Positions 18,811 to 32,095 of a DNA stretch of 64,000 bases are shown here, one piece after another. The notes beneath the pieces were generated by a model. That model ran no database searches. It saw only the letters and a list, made by a program, of their open reading frames with translations, and had not been told where the DNA came from. The position numbers were made by a program, and so were the translations under genes. The number at the start of each line of letters is the position of its first letter. Position 1 is the first letter of the stretch. Source of the stretch: Catonia carolina (taxonomy: Eukaryota; Arthropoda; Insecta; Hemiptera; Achilidae); assembly GCA_035578175.1 (NCBI GenBank), contig JAQMRL010000003.1, positions 90,188,469-90,252,468 on the forward strand, written 5' to 3'.

Positions 18811-21161
18811 CTGAAACAGAAAAAGTGATTTCTATTAAGCTATCAATGCATATTCATATAATATCTTTAGAATCCAATTACTGTAGTGTACATTTATCAG
18901 AGGACGTAATTGATAGTGAATGATATTGTAATCCTAAAGTGACTAATCTCTTATATGTTTGATTGAAACCTCAATATAACTAAATGTTCTCCATCCTTTT
19001 AAAAATTTAATTTTTAAACCCTAGAATTTACGTCCATCTACAATACAGCTAAATTATTCATGGACCAAGTTAATTAATGACCTCCCAAAATTTCAACACC
19101 ATAGGTTTAACGTTAATCACGATTTGTTTGTAATAATGTTTACTAAATTTGTATTTTTATGTTTATAAAGGGATTTACCCACAGGTTTTGATCTAATCTA
19201 GGTACCATGATGCATTTATTCTCTGTACAAAGTTGTTTTAAGACAGAAGAAAATATCTCTGTCTTCTGAGATGAAGATCACATTGCATTGTTGAATTGAA
19301 CAGCATTTGATTGAAGATTACATATAATTATAGGTAATTAGTGGAAAGAAATATAAAGAGATTCACTATAGATCATAAATTTTCAAAATTTTTCAGCTTC
19401 TGCCCATACTGAGAATCAAAAAATTTTTTAGCGCCCTCCAGAAATTTTAAACTTACCATCCATTAAAAATAATAATTGCAAAAACAACTACTGCCATTAT
19501 TGTTTTTTAAAAGTGGCAAGACTATAAATCAGTTTTTTTTTTGTTTCGTACTACTGCTTACATTATATTAAATATCTAATTTTAGTTTGAAATATCAGGA
19601 AAGCACAATTTTTTGTTAATTTTGTTTTAATCAACCATCGCTTTCTAAGAGACCTGAATGCCCCCTATTTCTGTGGGCTTTCTACCACTTCCTTCAAGGC
19701 CTCAAAAACCCTTGAAGGGCTATTATCCACACTTTGGGAAAGGATACTTTAAATGAAGAACGCATGTTTTCCCAGATTGAAGAGTACATGAATTAAAAAT
19801 TTAAATAAATTAGCAGTTGAACAGATTCAGTATTTATAGTCATATTTAATTTTCCCATACAAAATTTTTAATCTGTAGTGTGAACAATTTTAATTAACAT
19901 TTATAAGCAATAAATAGAATATGGGACTATATGGCTCCAAAATTTTACAAATAGTTTTTTCTTAATCTACCGTATTTTAAATGAAATAAATTCTCTATAA
20001 GGTTCTCTTAATTTAAGACTGAACCAATTTTTATTGTGTAGAAGTAGTTGTGAGTGATATACTACTTCTGTTTTATTTTTGTAAGATGGCAGACTACCAC
20101 AATGAACAGGCCTACCCGTTGCCCACCTCACGTAATTCTATTACGTCTTTAATGTATTGATAGAGGTGTCTGTCACAGGAGAAACATTTAGGGTCGATGT
20201 TATTAACAGAAGACACATTCTAATGCACAAAAAAGAACCACAGTTTTCTAAATAAGCTTCTTTACCTAAGATGAAGACTATGCAAATTTTATAAATATGC
20301 AATCTTGTTTACTACTTTTGGAATGGAGTATTGTAAAAAAATAAATAAACTTTTATAATGTAAAATTAATATAGGCTACATTACACATGACACGTCAAAG
20401 TTTAGAATTTAGGGATTGTGAAGGTTAAACTACAACACAGATTGTAAAAAGGTGGCAGACCAAAAAGGTTTAATGCAAACTGAGCAAAGTTTCAGGACTG
20501 TCATTTCTATTATAAATTAATTACAACAAAATTTTTTTTTTCTTTTTTTAAGAAGTGTTCATTTTAAAAAGCCATTAATTCAAACTGTTTCTTATAGATT
20601 AGGTAAATGACAATTTTAATATAGCAGAAACAATGAAACAACAACCAATTTAAAGAACAAACTACGTACATAATGACAAAACTGAAAACATTTACCAATA
20701 AATACAACATAAATAGTCATCTATACACAAATAGCAAATACTATCGAGATCTCACATTTGTGGTAAGAATGTTTAGAAGAATATGCTTGTACGTAAGAGC
20801 TTTAAATACATAAAAGCTTAAATTAAAAAATTATCATCGATATGCATTTTTTATTATTTAGGCTGTAAATAAATTTTATCATTAAGGATATCTTCAAAGT
20901 TTTAATTTAGAATTTTTCTCTACATCAAAATTTAAAATATTTCCGAAAGGAAACTGGGATATCTTTAATAGGAAAAGGATATTTTTTTAAAATCATTAGA
21001 ATATACTTAATTCATTTAAAAAATATTTATAAACAGGCCTTAATTAAACACACATTTATGACCTCAATGGTAATGATATGTACCTTGAATGGACTTCTGA
21101 ACTGTAAGCAAAATTTCATTTATTAGGAGTAAAAAATCAGAATTTTTGAATGATTCTTCAT
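18811..21161. other. large intron, no gene seen
   Basis: AT-rich. A small imperfect hairpin (AGACAGAAGA...TCTGTCTTCT) lies at about 19241-19268, and a moderately GC-richer patch at 20090-20200 is unassigned. No exon with splice sites and no transposon domain is recognised. Confidence 0.4.
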
Positions 21162-21398
21162 GTTTCGCCCGGCTTCACGCGCGAAACATGTGCAATCAGT
21201 TTTTTTTTTTAAATTAAATAATACCTATGTAACAAATTGTATATACTCCAATGTACACAGACACGCACGCGCGCACACACACACACACAACGTTTTGATA
21301 GTTTCCCCCACCCACATACGTCTCTCGCCTTCATCAAACCCCTTCATCTACTTCAACAGTAATAAGTAAACAGACAGACAGACAGACAGACTCACCCA

Positions 21399-21447
<49 letters not shown>

Positions 21448-21623
21448 TTATGAAAATCTTCATTAGAGCTCTTAGGATCATGATTTTTGAAAATTTAAAA
21501 AGAAAACGTTGCTATGAATATAAATGCAATATGTGGTCAAAATTTCATGAAAATCTGTTCAGTAGTTTTGGAAATTAGCCTGCACACAAAAAACACACTT
21601 TGTCTTGATAATATTAGTATAGA
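21162..21623 (-). mobile_element. Helitron-like non-autonomous element
   Basis: Read on the minus strand it starts A|TCTATACTAATATTAT, then AAAACTAC.GAACAGATTTTCATGAAATTTTGAC, like the element at 50578-50972, and includes long CA and CAGA tracts. The 3' end keeps TGTTTCGCG but lacks a clear CTAG, so that end is degraded. Both copies carry their microsatellite at the same internal place. Confidence 0.6.
21371..21446. repeat. CAGA and CA microsatellites
   Basis: (CAGA)5 at 21371-21390 and an uninterrupted CA run to 21446, inside the Helitron-like element. Confidence 0.95.
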
Positions 21624-21728
21624 TAATAACAACATAGAAATTTTGTGTAGTCATACAGAAGGTGACTTGTTAACTAGAACTTAAATTGAGATTATAACTA
21701 GAAGTAGTAAGATTAAGAAGTTTCTTAC

Positions 21729-21978
21729 CCAAAAGTATATCGTAAACAGAAAATCTTAAATTGACACGATGTTGAAACCCCAAATAAACAAGTATTCTTG
21801 CAACATGGTGTTTTACAAAACGAGCATATTTAGTGGTATGATTAGTATAATACCACTCATCAGATGGCAGTAAAAGCTGAGATAAAACATCAGGCATTCC
21901 ATGATCTAATAATGCTCTATGATTGGCTGGATCTAAGGCAACTGTAGCCACTATCTGAAGTGCGAGAACCAAGAGTTG
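21729..21978 (-). CDS. armadillo-like host gene, 250-nt exon
   Basis: Acceptor TTTATGTTTCAG and donor GTAAGA. The product starts QLLVLALQIVATVALDPANH, then RALLDHGMPDVLSQLLL, PSDEWYYTNHTTKYARFVKH and HVARILVYLGFQHRVNLRFS, ending VYDILL plus one base. The leucine-rich helices and the HR.LL..GM.DVLSQLLL pattern are typical of armadillo/HEAT-type helical repeats. It joins in phase 0 to the exon at 41686-41833. The family is not recognised. Confidence 0.8.
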
Positions 21979-22493
21979 CTGAAACATAAAGAAATAATAT
22001 TCATGAAATAACAGAATAATAAATTGTATTGTATTGGTGTAAATTACCAAAGTTTATTTAACCCTTTCAATCCCAAATTTTTTAACTTTACACAAACAAA
22101 TATGAGTACATTGTTTCATACACTTTACTGACATTTAAGTGAAATAAAATTACTTTTAGACCTTCAGCCTTTTTTTTATGGCATGACAAAAAAGTGTGAC
22201 ACATATGTCACATTGGGCTTGATGGTATCAAAGTTCCCAACAATATGAATAAGTAAACATCATGTGCAGGCTTCCTAAACAAAATTCTCTTGCTTAGATT
22301 TGTAGCAAAGCATTATTTAAGACTTAAAAAAGGTTACAATTCAAATATATTGGTAAAATGGACAAACTCAGTATTTACAGCCTAAAAAATATACCTGTAT
22401 GTACATTCAACATACTCGAAGAAATGCTACTTTATTTTAGTAAATGAACACGAATATTTAAGACTAAAACTAACTTTGAAAAGAAACTAATGG

Positions 22494-22680
22494 TCGCGTT
22501 CGTGGCGTAGTGGTCAGCATCTTACACTGCAAAGCGGAGGTCTCAGGTTCGATTCCTGGCTAGGGTACAGAAAATTATTACACTTCACATCCAGCGCTCT
22601 TTAATCAAAAGTAGTCGCTAAGAATTAAAGTTTTTATGTCTGTTATTTCACTCCAATGTGACTTCTATGCCTCACTGCGT
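22494..22680 (+). repeat. tRNA-derived SINE
   Basis: tRNA-like head with A-box TGGCGTAGTGGTCAGC and B-box GGTTCGATTCC, then a body with AGTAGTCGCTAAGAATTAAAG. The acceptor stem does not pair, and minus-strand relatives with the same tail (47700-47870, 49930-50095) mark it as a SINE. Confidence 0.7.
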
Positions 22681-22794
22681 AAGAAAGGGTTAAAAGTGAG
22701 TTTAAATTGACTGGTTTGTTAGTTACAATATTTATTATTTATACTTGCTCTATTTAGAAATTAATCTCCAATTGGGAAAAGAAATTAACGAAAT

Positions 22795-23000
22795 AAAATG
22801 AAAAAACATCTTATAAACAGAAGTTATGTACAAACTTAATGTACTTTTCAACATAGTCCCACCAAAATTCCAGAACTTGTATTATGCAAACATCTCGTCT
22901 ATTCTCTCTGCGAAGAATGGTTCTACCAAACTGCCCATCTACTCATGCCCTCTAACTATGAGTTGGACATTGCTTTCCAAGTGTTGATTGGCCACTTTAA
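22795..23000 (-). pseudogene. possible DNA-transposase C-terminal remnant
   Basis: On the minus strand one frame reads ILRRENRRDVCIIQVLEFWW then DYVEKYIKFVHNFCL and a stop. The G.DYVEK.IKF.. ending is a common C-terminus of insect mariner/IS630-type transposases. Too short and degraded for more than a tentative call. Confidence 0.35.
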
Positions 23001-24004
23001 TATTGTGTACCGGTAAAAACCAAATGGTGCTAATTTAAGTCTGTAAGGAAATGTTATTTAAATTTATTTAGTATGGTCTTAGTGTTCGTATGAGGCATTG
23101 CATTTTCATAAAAAAGAAATGTCTTATAAATAAATAAGCTTTAGAAATAAATTAAAACCCAAAAATTTAGTTTAACTGTTTGCTTTTTGTCCTTTGTCAT
23201 TATTTTCTCTACAATTTAAATCATTATGAGTACTTTACTGTTTTCTTTTTGGAAGCTCTTTTTGCATTCTAATCTATCAGCATTTTTTCACTATAGGCAT
23301 TTCTCTTTTCTTCCGACACCAAATGTCAGTTGGTTAGTGTCCCAAAAATTTTTTTAATCAACTTTTAGTCTCCAATCTACACAGGTGTTTGTAGAATCTT
23401 TGTCTTCATTTTCTGTTTGTCTCCATTAATTCATTCATTATTCATTTGTCTTGTACTGCTCTTTTCTACCTCGTAATCTACACTACTGCCATCCACTGAC
23501 TTTGGGCCCATCATCGTGTAGAGAATCTATCTCTCTTGAATTTTCTCGCTTCTTTTAGATCAGTTTTCACAGTCATTTTAAGGCATTCTCTGGTGTAAGT
23601 ATGAGCAAGTAATTTTGACACAATATCATAACGTCTGATCTTGATTGTTCTGGAGAATGAGTTCTTCTGATTGCAGTGGCTATCTCACCTCTCATGCTGT
23701 TGTTCGCTTCTTATTTGCTAGTCTTCAGTAGTATAATCTTGTCGAGGTATACTTAAATCTATCAGCTCTTATTAGTAGATTTTTTTTTAAGTGACATTGG
23801 GCTGTTTTAATAGGTTGTTATATATTTAATTTTTTGAAGGAAATTTATAGTCTCACTTCGTCAGCTTGTTCTTTCAATATATTGGTTTGTTCTGTTTTCT
23901 AACAACTATTAGAGAGTTTTAAAAATTGTTTTTGTTTGAGTGCTTTAACTTTAGATGTAAAAGATTTCTGCATTATGAGATAAAATATGCATTATATAAA
24001 ATTA
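23001..24004. other. intron sequence, possible decayed retroposon
   Basis: A minus-strand stretch around 23630-23700 reads MRGEIATAIRRTHSPEQ, loosely like the reverse-transcriptase to C-terminal region of LINEs. It is too weak to annotate as a gene. The rest is AT-rich. Confidence 0.25.
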
Positions 24005-24175
24005 TGGGCCGGCCCGTGGTGTAGTGGTCAGCGCAACTGGCTACTATGCCGGGGTCCCGGGTTCGATTCCCGGTCAGGTCTGGCATTTTTTTCATCTGTA
24101 AATCACCACATATCATTACCTACGCACAAGCCCAAGGCTTATGTAGGCATCATCACTCAATAAAAAAAAAAAAAC
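24005..24175 (+). repeat. tRNA-derived SINE, full length
   Basis: tRNA-like head GCCCGTGGTGTAGTGGTCAG with B-box GGTTCGATTCC, a conserved body (ATCACCACATATCATTACCT then CGCACAAGCCCAAGGCTTAT) and a poly-A end. A near-identical copy in the opposite orientation is at 28478-28637, and a degenerate one near 62040. Confidence 0.85.
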
Positions 24176-24294
24176 AAGCAGGGAAAAATAAATAAAGAAT
24201 ATAAGTTCTATGAGAGTTAAAATTGAAACATACAAAAAAGATCTACAATTTTTGACATTGTGATATTTTGAATGAATTTTTTGCTTTGTATTTT

Positions 24295-24487
24295 TTTTTT
24301 AAATTTATTTATTTAATGTCGCATCAATTGCAAGGTCATTAGCGATGACGTTGGGATGTAACTGTGCGTAATGAGGATGAAATGATTTTTTGTAACGTAT
24401 GAAAATATGCTGTGCCTGAGTGGGATTCGAACCCAGGACCGCATGATGAGAGGCGAGTATATTACCAACTATGCCAATGCGCCCGGC
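24295..24487 (-). repeat. tRNA-derived SINE, second family
   Basis: On the minus strand: GCCGGGCGCATTGGCATAGTT-like head with B-box GGGTTCGAATCC, body CATCATGCGGTCCTGGG / TCATTTCATCC, tail TCGCTAATGACC..TTGATGCGAC then AT-rich TTAAATAAAT. Matches 46620-46805. Confidence 0.75.
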
Positions 24488-25144
24488 TTTGTATTTTTGT
24501 TTGGGTTATTCTTATTGGGTAGAAGTTTTTATTTTTAATGTAAATTAATTTTCGGACTAAATAAGGAAAAGAATAAATTATATAATAAGAATAATGGCCA
24601 GTGATTTTAACCATAAGAAAGAAAACAGTGAGGGAACCATAATTTAAATATAATAGCAAAGGTAATTTATGTTTGCCATGATAATAACAGATTGAATAAT
24701 TCATCAAGGAATCTGTATACTTCACACCTGGGATGCATAACGTTAACATGGTCGTTTAAAATCCTGTTTTGTTTATTTTTGAAATCGTATATGTTTTATA
24801 GTCACCATCAATTATATTCTGTCAACAATATCGTATACATTGTTTAAAATTAAATATTTATAGAATATGTCAAGTATAATACTTGTTAATACTAGAAATC
24901 CAAGTTAAGTCAATAAATCCTTTACCACTCTCACATTTAACGCTTTTTAATATGATAGTACAATTTCGATTCAATCCATTCATAAGTACTAAGCAAATAA
25001 GCAAATTCTAAATAGCAATACATAACAATTTATTTTCATTTAATGTAAACTGAATGTCAAGATTTCAATTTTTCAATAAATTCACAAAATTGTACATTAC
25101 AAATTGTACATTTCTTCACCTAGCTTGTATACAACACATGAATA
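24488..25144. other. intron sequence, no feature seen
   Basis: Very AT-rich; no recognised element or exon. Confidence 0.4.
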
Positions 25145-26304
<1,160 letters not shown>

Positions 26305-26639
26305 GTATACAGTAATGTAGAATTTTATTTTTATCCTACTTTTCAAAAATTTCACAGAGGTTATTTATCAGTGTGTTGTTTAACATTATATCCAAATCGA
26401 GTTTGTTTTCATTTAATTCTTCTCTAGTTTCATCTTTCGGAATTTTTCACTTTTGTGTTCTTTGATTTTCTTGCAAACATAACTTTGTTTGGTTTATGTT
26501 GTGTTATCAAGGGTATATTATAATTCAAAGTTTTTTTCACTAAAATAACATATGATTACCATCCTTTATGTGGTCTCCTTATTAAATAAATTCTTAATGA
26601 TATAATGGTATTATTCTTACTTGGACATTTATTCAGAAA

Positions 26640-26822
26640 AACATTTGCCATAAAACACTCATGTGACTTTTTCTTCCCAATATAAGCAATGAAAAACCTA
26701 ATTTAATCATGAGTGGACTACACTAAATGAAAATCAATCTCGGTTGGACTTTGATTTTGATGAGCTAAATATGGTAAATCATTAATTGATATTAAACTAA
26801 GCTCTGTAATGTTCTGAAATAT
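26640..26822 (+). repeat. family C fragment
   Basis: Diverged copy of the family C start: AAAACACTCATGTGACTTTTTCTTCCC, AATCATGAGTG.A..ACACTAAATG, TAAACTAAGCTCTGTA. Confidence 0.6.
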
Positions 26823-26875
26823 TTATGGTCCATCTCAGACAATGTAGATCCCCTTGAATATCTAACGCAGTCCTA

Positions 26876-27125
26876 TAACTAAAATGTTTTTTGTACTGTT
26901 TCAATGTAACGAGAATTGCAATAAAAACATTTCAAATTTTTGTTCAGTTATTGAGGTCGTAATCAATAAATATTTTAAAATATTTGTGTAATTTTTTGCC
27001 AAAAGTTAAAACGTATCTACTCCTTCAATAACGAATTTAAAATTTTTAAAATCCTACAGATTACTTGTGTACGAATAAAAATAGCTTGGCATAGAAATTT
27101 ATGCATTCAAACAACATAATAAAAA
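26876..27125 (+). repeat. direct repeat unit 1 (~250 bp)
   Basis: Similar in the same orientation to 28189-28445: TACTGTTTCAAT.TAA.GAG, TTGCCAAAAGTTAAAA, TTCAATAA.AATTTAAAA and CTTGGCATAGAAATT.ATG.ATTCAAACAACAT. Family unknown. Confidence 0.65.
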
Positions 27126-27589
27126 AAAAATTATTGCCTGAGATTCTTCATCATTTTTCATAGCTCAGGATAACATTTATTTATTTATTTCTTTGAGAGT
27201 GGACCGATAATGTGACCACGCTTCAGGTTAAAATGTATTATTGATCCTCGTGTTTCCTTATGTCTTCTACCTTCTTTCTTTCGAGATGATTTTGCAGTCT
27301 TTGTTATTGTTGATAAATAAATGAATATTCAACTTTTATCTGGGCTACTAAATTATGCTTTTATTAATTTATTATTAATAGTTGTATAATTATTACTCCA
27401 TATAAATTGTAACCAAAATATCTTATTATCAGCTTCTTCTTCTAAATTCTTCTAACTTTTTAATTCTAATTTTTCTTCTTTAATTCTTTTCTTTTATTCT
27501 AACTTTTTTTTAATTAATACAGTCTTTTCTTATTGTTAGTTATCAATCAAGTACATTACATAAATATATTGTAGGCACGGCATATTTTC

Positions 27590-27712
27590 ATACATTACAA
27601 AAAATTGTTTCAACCTTCATTGTACAAAAGTTACACCCCAATGTCGTCTCTAATGACCGTTATAGTTGAAGCGACGTTAAATAAATAAATAAATATATAT
27701 ATATATATATAT
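27590..27712 (+). repeat. SINE 3' tail plus TAAA/TA microsatellite
   Basis: CATACATTACAAAAAATTG... then TCTCTAATGACCGTTATAGT and TGAAGCGACGTTAAATAAAT form the common SINE tail of this window (forward orientation), ending in (AAAT)n and (TA)n. Confidence 0.6.
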
Positions 27713-28188
27713 TGTTTTAATTTATAATTTAAAATTCTTTATGAGTTAGTGCAAGACAACCTTCTTTCATTCTGGTTCAAGCACCGCTCGAATTTTATAC
27801 TAATGTTCTTTGTTTAAGATGAATATGTAAATAAATTTAAAATTTCAAAATATTCAAACCTTACATTTCTAAAAATCAATTTTCTAGAATTTAAATGAAA
27901 TACATTTTTTTAAATATCATTAAACAATATTCTTTTCAACAAAAATTACAATATTTATTTTTAAGTTTTTTTGAACTTCTCTACACTAGATATATGACCA
28001 TGATGTGACCTTTATATTTCTTTAATCTTTTGACCTTATTTTGAGTTCAGATTCTGCAGGATCTTTTTTGATGCTATTACTGATGGATTATTGATGATAC
28101 TATTATTATTGATGATGATTATTATTGATGGATTACTGATTGCAGTTGTTTGCAATCTTGACACGAGTCTCAGGTTATTTCGTATCTT

Positions 28189-28445
28189 TAGTTGGTATTT
28201 TTTATACTGTTTCAATATAATGAGACTTAATTTTTAAAAAATATCAACTTTCTGTTTGGTTATTGATATCGTAATAAATTTTTAAAAAATTTCTGTAATT
28301 TTTTTGCCAAAAGTTAAAATACCTAAGTTAAAACTTTCCCTTCAATAATAAATTTAAAAATTTGAAAAATCCTATAGGTTACTCGTAGGTCAATAAAAAT
28401 AACTTGGCATAGAAATTGATGTATTCAAACAACATGTAGAAAAAT
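28189..28445 (+). repeat. direct repeat unit 2 (~250 bp)
   Basis: Second copy of the unit at 26876-27125, with about 1.06 kb of unrelated sequence between the two. Confidence 0.65.
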
Positions 28446-28477
28446 AATTTTTATTACCATAGAGCAATTTGTTTTTT

Positions 28478-28637
28478 GTTTTTTTTTATTGAGTGATGAT
28501 GCCTACATAAGCCTTGGGCTTGTGCGTAGGTAATGATATGTGGTGATTTACAGATGAAAAAAATGCCAGACCTGACCGGGAATCGAACCCGGGATCCCGG
28601 CATAGTAGCCAGTTGCGAGACCACTACACCACGGGTA
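28478..28637 (-). repeat. tRNA-derived SINE, inverted copy of 24005-24175
   Basis: Poly-T, then AGCCTTGGGCTTGTGCGTAG, GTAATGATATGTGGTGAT, and the reverse-complement B-box GGAATCGAACC, ending CCACTACACCACGGG. Nearly identical to the first copy except near the head (GTTGCGAGACC). Confidence 0.85.
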
Positions 28638-28785
28638 ATAATAATAAATAATAATTATTTATTATAATAATAAATACCACGGGTATATATAATAATATAT
28701 AATACATAATACCGTGGTATAATAATACCACGGGTATTATTATTTTATACCACGGGTATAATAATAATTTTATTATTTATCCACT
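28632..28785. repeat. array of ACCACGGGTA units in an AT-rich TAATAA background
   Basis: The last bases of the SINE head (ACCACGGGTA) recur at about 28676, 28731 and 28749, with an inverted ACCGTGGTAT at about 28711. They are separated by ATAATAATA-type spacers with local palindromes. The array begins exactly at the SINE's 5' end. Confidence 0.8.
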
Positions 28786-28789
28786 CTGT

Positions 28790-30104
28790 TTTTGTATTGG
28801 TGTATTGTATCAAAGATCCTCTTGCATGACCTATCATTATCCATCCTAGTTATGAATCAAAATAACTAATTTGTCTTTTAATTATCATTCAAATCTAGAT
28901 AGTTTAGATTCATAATTTGATATATTATTCGGTATTTATTTTGTAAAACAAAACATTTGTCTTAAAATAAATTCCATAGAAAGTTTTGATAACTGCATTA
29001 CGATGAACCTGCAGGAAAAATTTTGGGCCGAGTTAAGAATTTTTGTAAAAGTAGATGCATTTTAAAGCATTAGAAAACATGAATATATAAATTTAAAACT
29101 AAAACTAATGAAATAAAGTAAATTATGCAGATGCAAATGTTGCTTTCTTTGAATATTAAAAACTCAATGTATCATTTTACAAAAATTGTCACTATAAAGC
29201 CTGTTTTTTCTCTAAGGTCACAAATAAATTTTGAAAATGAACAAATAAAATAATTTATTAAAATACACAGTACCAAAAATAGGTAGATTTGTTTTTAGTA
29301 AAAAAGACAAAAATTTTCACCTCAGTTCCTCTTAAAAGAATAAAGAAGAATAGTTGTTTAGATCTCAATACCTTTTTTTGTTATATAGTATCTGAAGAGA
29401 TGCAAATACAAACAGAAACATCTACGTAGGTGAGTAGATACAGCCTGAGTTACTCTACTGTTACAAACAAATGTAACGAGTTTACATGGTAAATACTTTA
29501 CTACAAGAAAGACAAGGAATTGGTTCATTACAGAACCAGATTTTCCTTGGAATACCAAAAACCTTTATGATGGTCCTGAATAAAAGAGACAAATCCAATG
29601 ATACATTCTTTGATGTTTAGCTACTACGAGAATTATTGTGGAATTTACCTTGTAAATACAGTAAATTGCAGAATACATTGTAAACTTAAGTAGGAAACCT
29701 TCACCCTACAAACATGTTATGTACAATTTTATCTTGTTTATACAGACATATTAAAAATAAAATTAGCACAATTGTTTACTGTTTCATATTTTACAAACAA
29801 ATAAATTAAAACACCTCCATTTATTAATAATTTTAAAATTTTGCTTATTCATTTCAATGTTGACAATCATTCTATTTTCATTTTGTTATTTGCTATCTGG
29901 AAATTACAGATTATGGTTGTGGTGGTATTAGAAATTATTTAATTTTAAATATCTCTGCAGCAGTGATCAATTTTTTTTAATATTGACTTCGTAATCAAGA
30001 AGATAATGAATTTTATTTGAAACAAAACGACACCTAATTTTTCAAAATATGTTAAAAAATAACATTATTGCAAACAAAGATATATTCTGGAGGCTTTTTT
30101 GGAA
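28790..30104. other. intron sequence, no gene seen
   Basis: AT-rich; short ORFs only, none with splice sites or domain similarity. Confidence 0.4.
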
Positions 30105-30560
30105 TTTTCTCAAAAACGGCTTACAATTTTTTTTTTAAATCGCCTCATTTACTACATTTTTTATACTCTACAAGATAAATAAATGGTAAGCACTATGTCT
30201 GCTGAAATTCTTGGAGAGAGCTGTGCTCTTGTAGTAAAAAATTCATTTAAAAAAAATTGCATCCTTAATGTGCATTTTAGGGAATATAACGAATAGGTAA
30301 TTAAAGTTGTAGGAAATGAAAAACCTAATTTTTTAAAATTTCAAGTGTTTTTTCTACAAAGCTTAGTGTAGCGTTAATTTGTGGTTTCCCGTATCTTTAA
30401 GTTGAACAGGGATTGATTTCATTTTTTGTCATTCACTCATGATTAAAATTAATATTTTTCATTTTGTATAGTTTACTCATGATTAAACATGGTCATGTTG
30501 TTCATTATTTACACTGGGAAGATAAAGTCGTGTGAGTGTTTCACACCAGATTTTTAAGAA
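30105..30560 (-). repeat. family C fragment, opposite orientation
   Basis: Contains AAATCGCCTCATTTACTACA, ATTCTTGGAGAGAGCTGTGC, the CTACAAAGCTTAGT block and GTGTGAGTGTTTCACACCAG, in the same order as the right part of 55363-56335. The left part with the CA tract is missing. Confidence 0.7.
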
Positions 30561-31449
30561 TATCCTCAATGTAAATATTAATGAAGTCTGTGAAATAGTA
30601 TACCTTTGTTTTACTTCTTAGTTTATCTAAGTTCTGACTGCACTTATTACTATCTTTGTATCTTTATTATATCAAACATGTTTTAGTTCTGAACCAAAAT
30701 TTTTTAAACCGATTGGAGTGAAATTTCAGAGGGATAATATTTACGATCCCTTATTTTTATAGGACATTGTAAGTATTTACGCTGTTAAAAAAAGTAACGA
30801 TGAAGAAAGAGGTATTAGAAAATATGCAATGCAATAACCCTGGGCATAATTTAGAATATTTTTTATAGTACCTATTTTACTAAAACTTCCCCTACTTTTA
30901 CAAGAAAATAGGAATGAAATAGTAGGCTTTCCCAGCCTACTTAAGTAGAAAATTCCATTTTCATATTTCACCATACACATTAGCATACTACCCCAACACC
31001 ATATATGTATATTTTTAGATTACATTTACATTTTAAATATATGTAAATTTTAAAATATTTTCATAATATTCCATTTATATTTTTAATTTGTTTAAAATTT
31101 ATCATAGTAGAGCGTTGAAAATTCAAACTGTTTGGGACCACAGGCAATTCAAATTATATTTTAATAATTATTATTTGCCGTCATGATAATACTAAAAGAA
31201 AGAGAGAAAATACAAAATATGTACAGTAAAGGGCCTACTACTACTACTGTTTTATTGATGTATTGTATTAAGGAAATGAAAGTGATTTTTTGTTGAAGGT
31301 CATTAAACTCAAAAGATTTATTCAGTAATAAAACATATTCATTAGATCAACTTAATCACAAGATAAAAAATAAACACTGTAGCTATTGAAAATCACAAGT
31401 AAACTACGGAGTAGATTAATTTTATAGTCTTATAAAATTCACTTTATCC
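30561..31449. other. intron sequence, no gene seen
   Basis: AT-rich, nothing recognised. Confidence 0.4.
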
Positions 31450-31690
31450 ACCAGGTTGGTCTAGTGGTAAAGACGTCCCCTTGAGTCAGCTGTTTAACAG
31501 TTGATTTTTGGAGACAAAGTTTCCTGGTTCAAAACCTAGTAAAGGTAGTTACTTTAATACAGATTTGAATACTAGACAGCAGTAACCACATTACATTGAT
31601 AATTGGGGCTCAATTAACCATACTCTTTCAGGAATGATCATCCTGAGTCTGTACAACACAACATCTCATTTACATGTCATACATATCATC
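31450..31690 (+). repeat. tRNA-derived SINE, third family
   Basis: Head with A-box TTGGTCTAGTGGTAAAGACG and a diverged B-box (GGTTCAAAACC), then GATTTGAATACTAGAC, AATTAACCATACTCTTTCAG and CATCCTGAGTCTGTAC. The same family lies inverted at about 48030-48778. Confidence 0.75.
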
Positions 31691-31714
31691 CTCAGCACAC
31701 TGGGTCATGGGTTT

Positions 31715-31875
31715 CTTGTTGTTTTGGTCAACAGCCAAAAAGCTGGTTTGAACCTCTAGAGGTTTTACTAAGTAAAAACGAGGAGTAAGGTGGTTTACTA
31801 ATGCCTTCCTCACTGAGTTGAAAGAGTATGTTTATCAGCATGCCAGGCCTCTGAAAAGCATCCCATTTACACCCT
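31715..31875 (-). repeat. SINE-like family A fragment
   Basis: GGTCAACAGCCAAAAAGCTG, GTTTGAACCTCTAGAGGTTT, TACTAAGTAAAAACGAGGAG and CAGCATGCCAGGCCTCTGAA match the family A end seen at 57730-57900 (reverse complement). Confidence 0.75.
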
Positions 31876-32029
31876 GTTGGGTTTCTTATTGTTCTTAAAT
31901 TGAACAGATTAGAACTAACACACATTAGGGTTAAAAAATGAAATAAACTTAAAAAAACTACAAATTTTATATTGAATTACTTGTAGTTTGGAAGTTCTCT
32001 TTTTGCAGCCAGAACGTTAATCCTTTTCA

Positions 32030-32095
32030 GAAAAAGAAGTAGAAGAAAACAGAGGAGGAAGAGGAAGGAGGAGGAGGAGGAGGAGAAGAAGAAGC
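32030..32095. repeat. GGA/GAA-rich microsatellite
   Basis: Purine-rich run of GAA and GGA triplets. Confidence 0.8.

Noticed and set aside
24005..24090. Candidate tRNA gene (also 22494, 28560, 31450, 46740)
   Set aside because: The A and B boxes are good but acceptor stems do not pair and the sequences continue into shared SINE bodies; these are SINE heads.
28632..28785. CRISPR-like array of short repeats
   Set aside because: Units are of irregular spacing, some inverted, with AT-rich simple spacers, in eukaryotic DNA next to a SINE.
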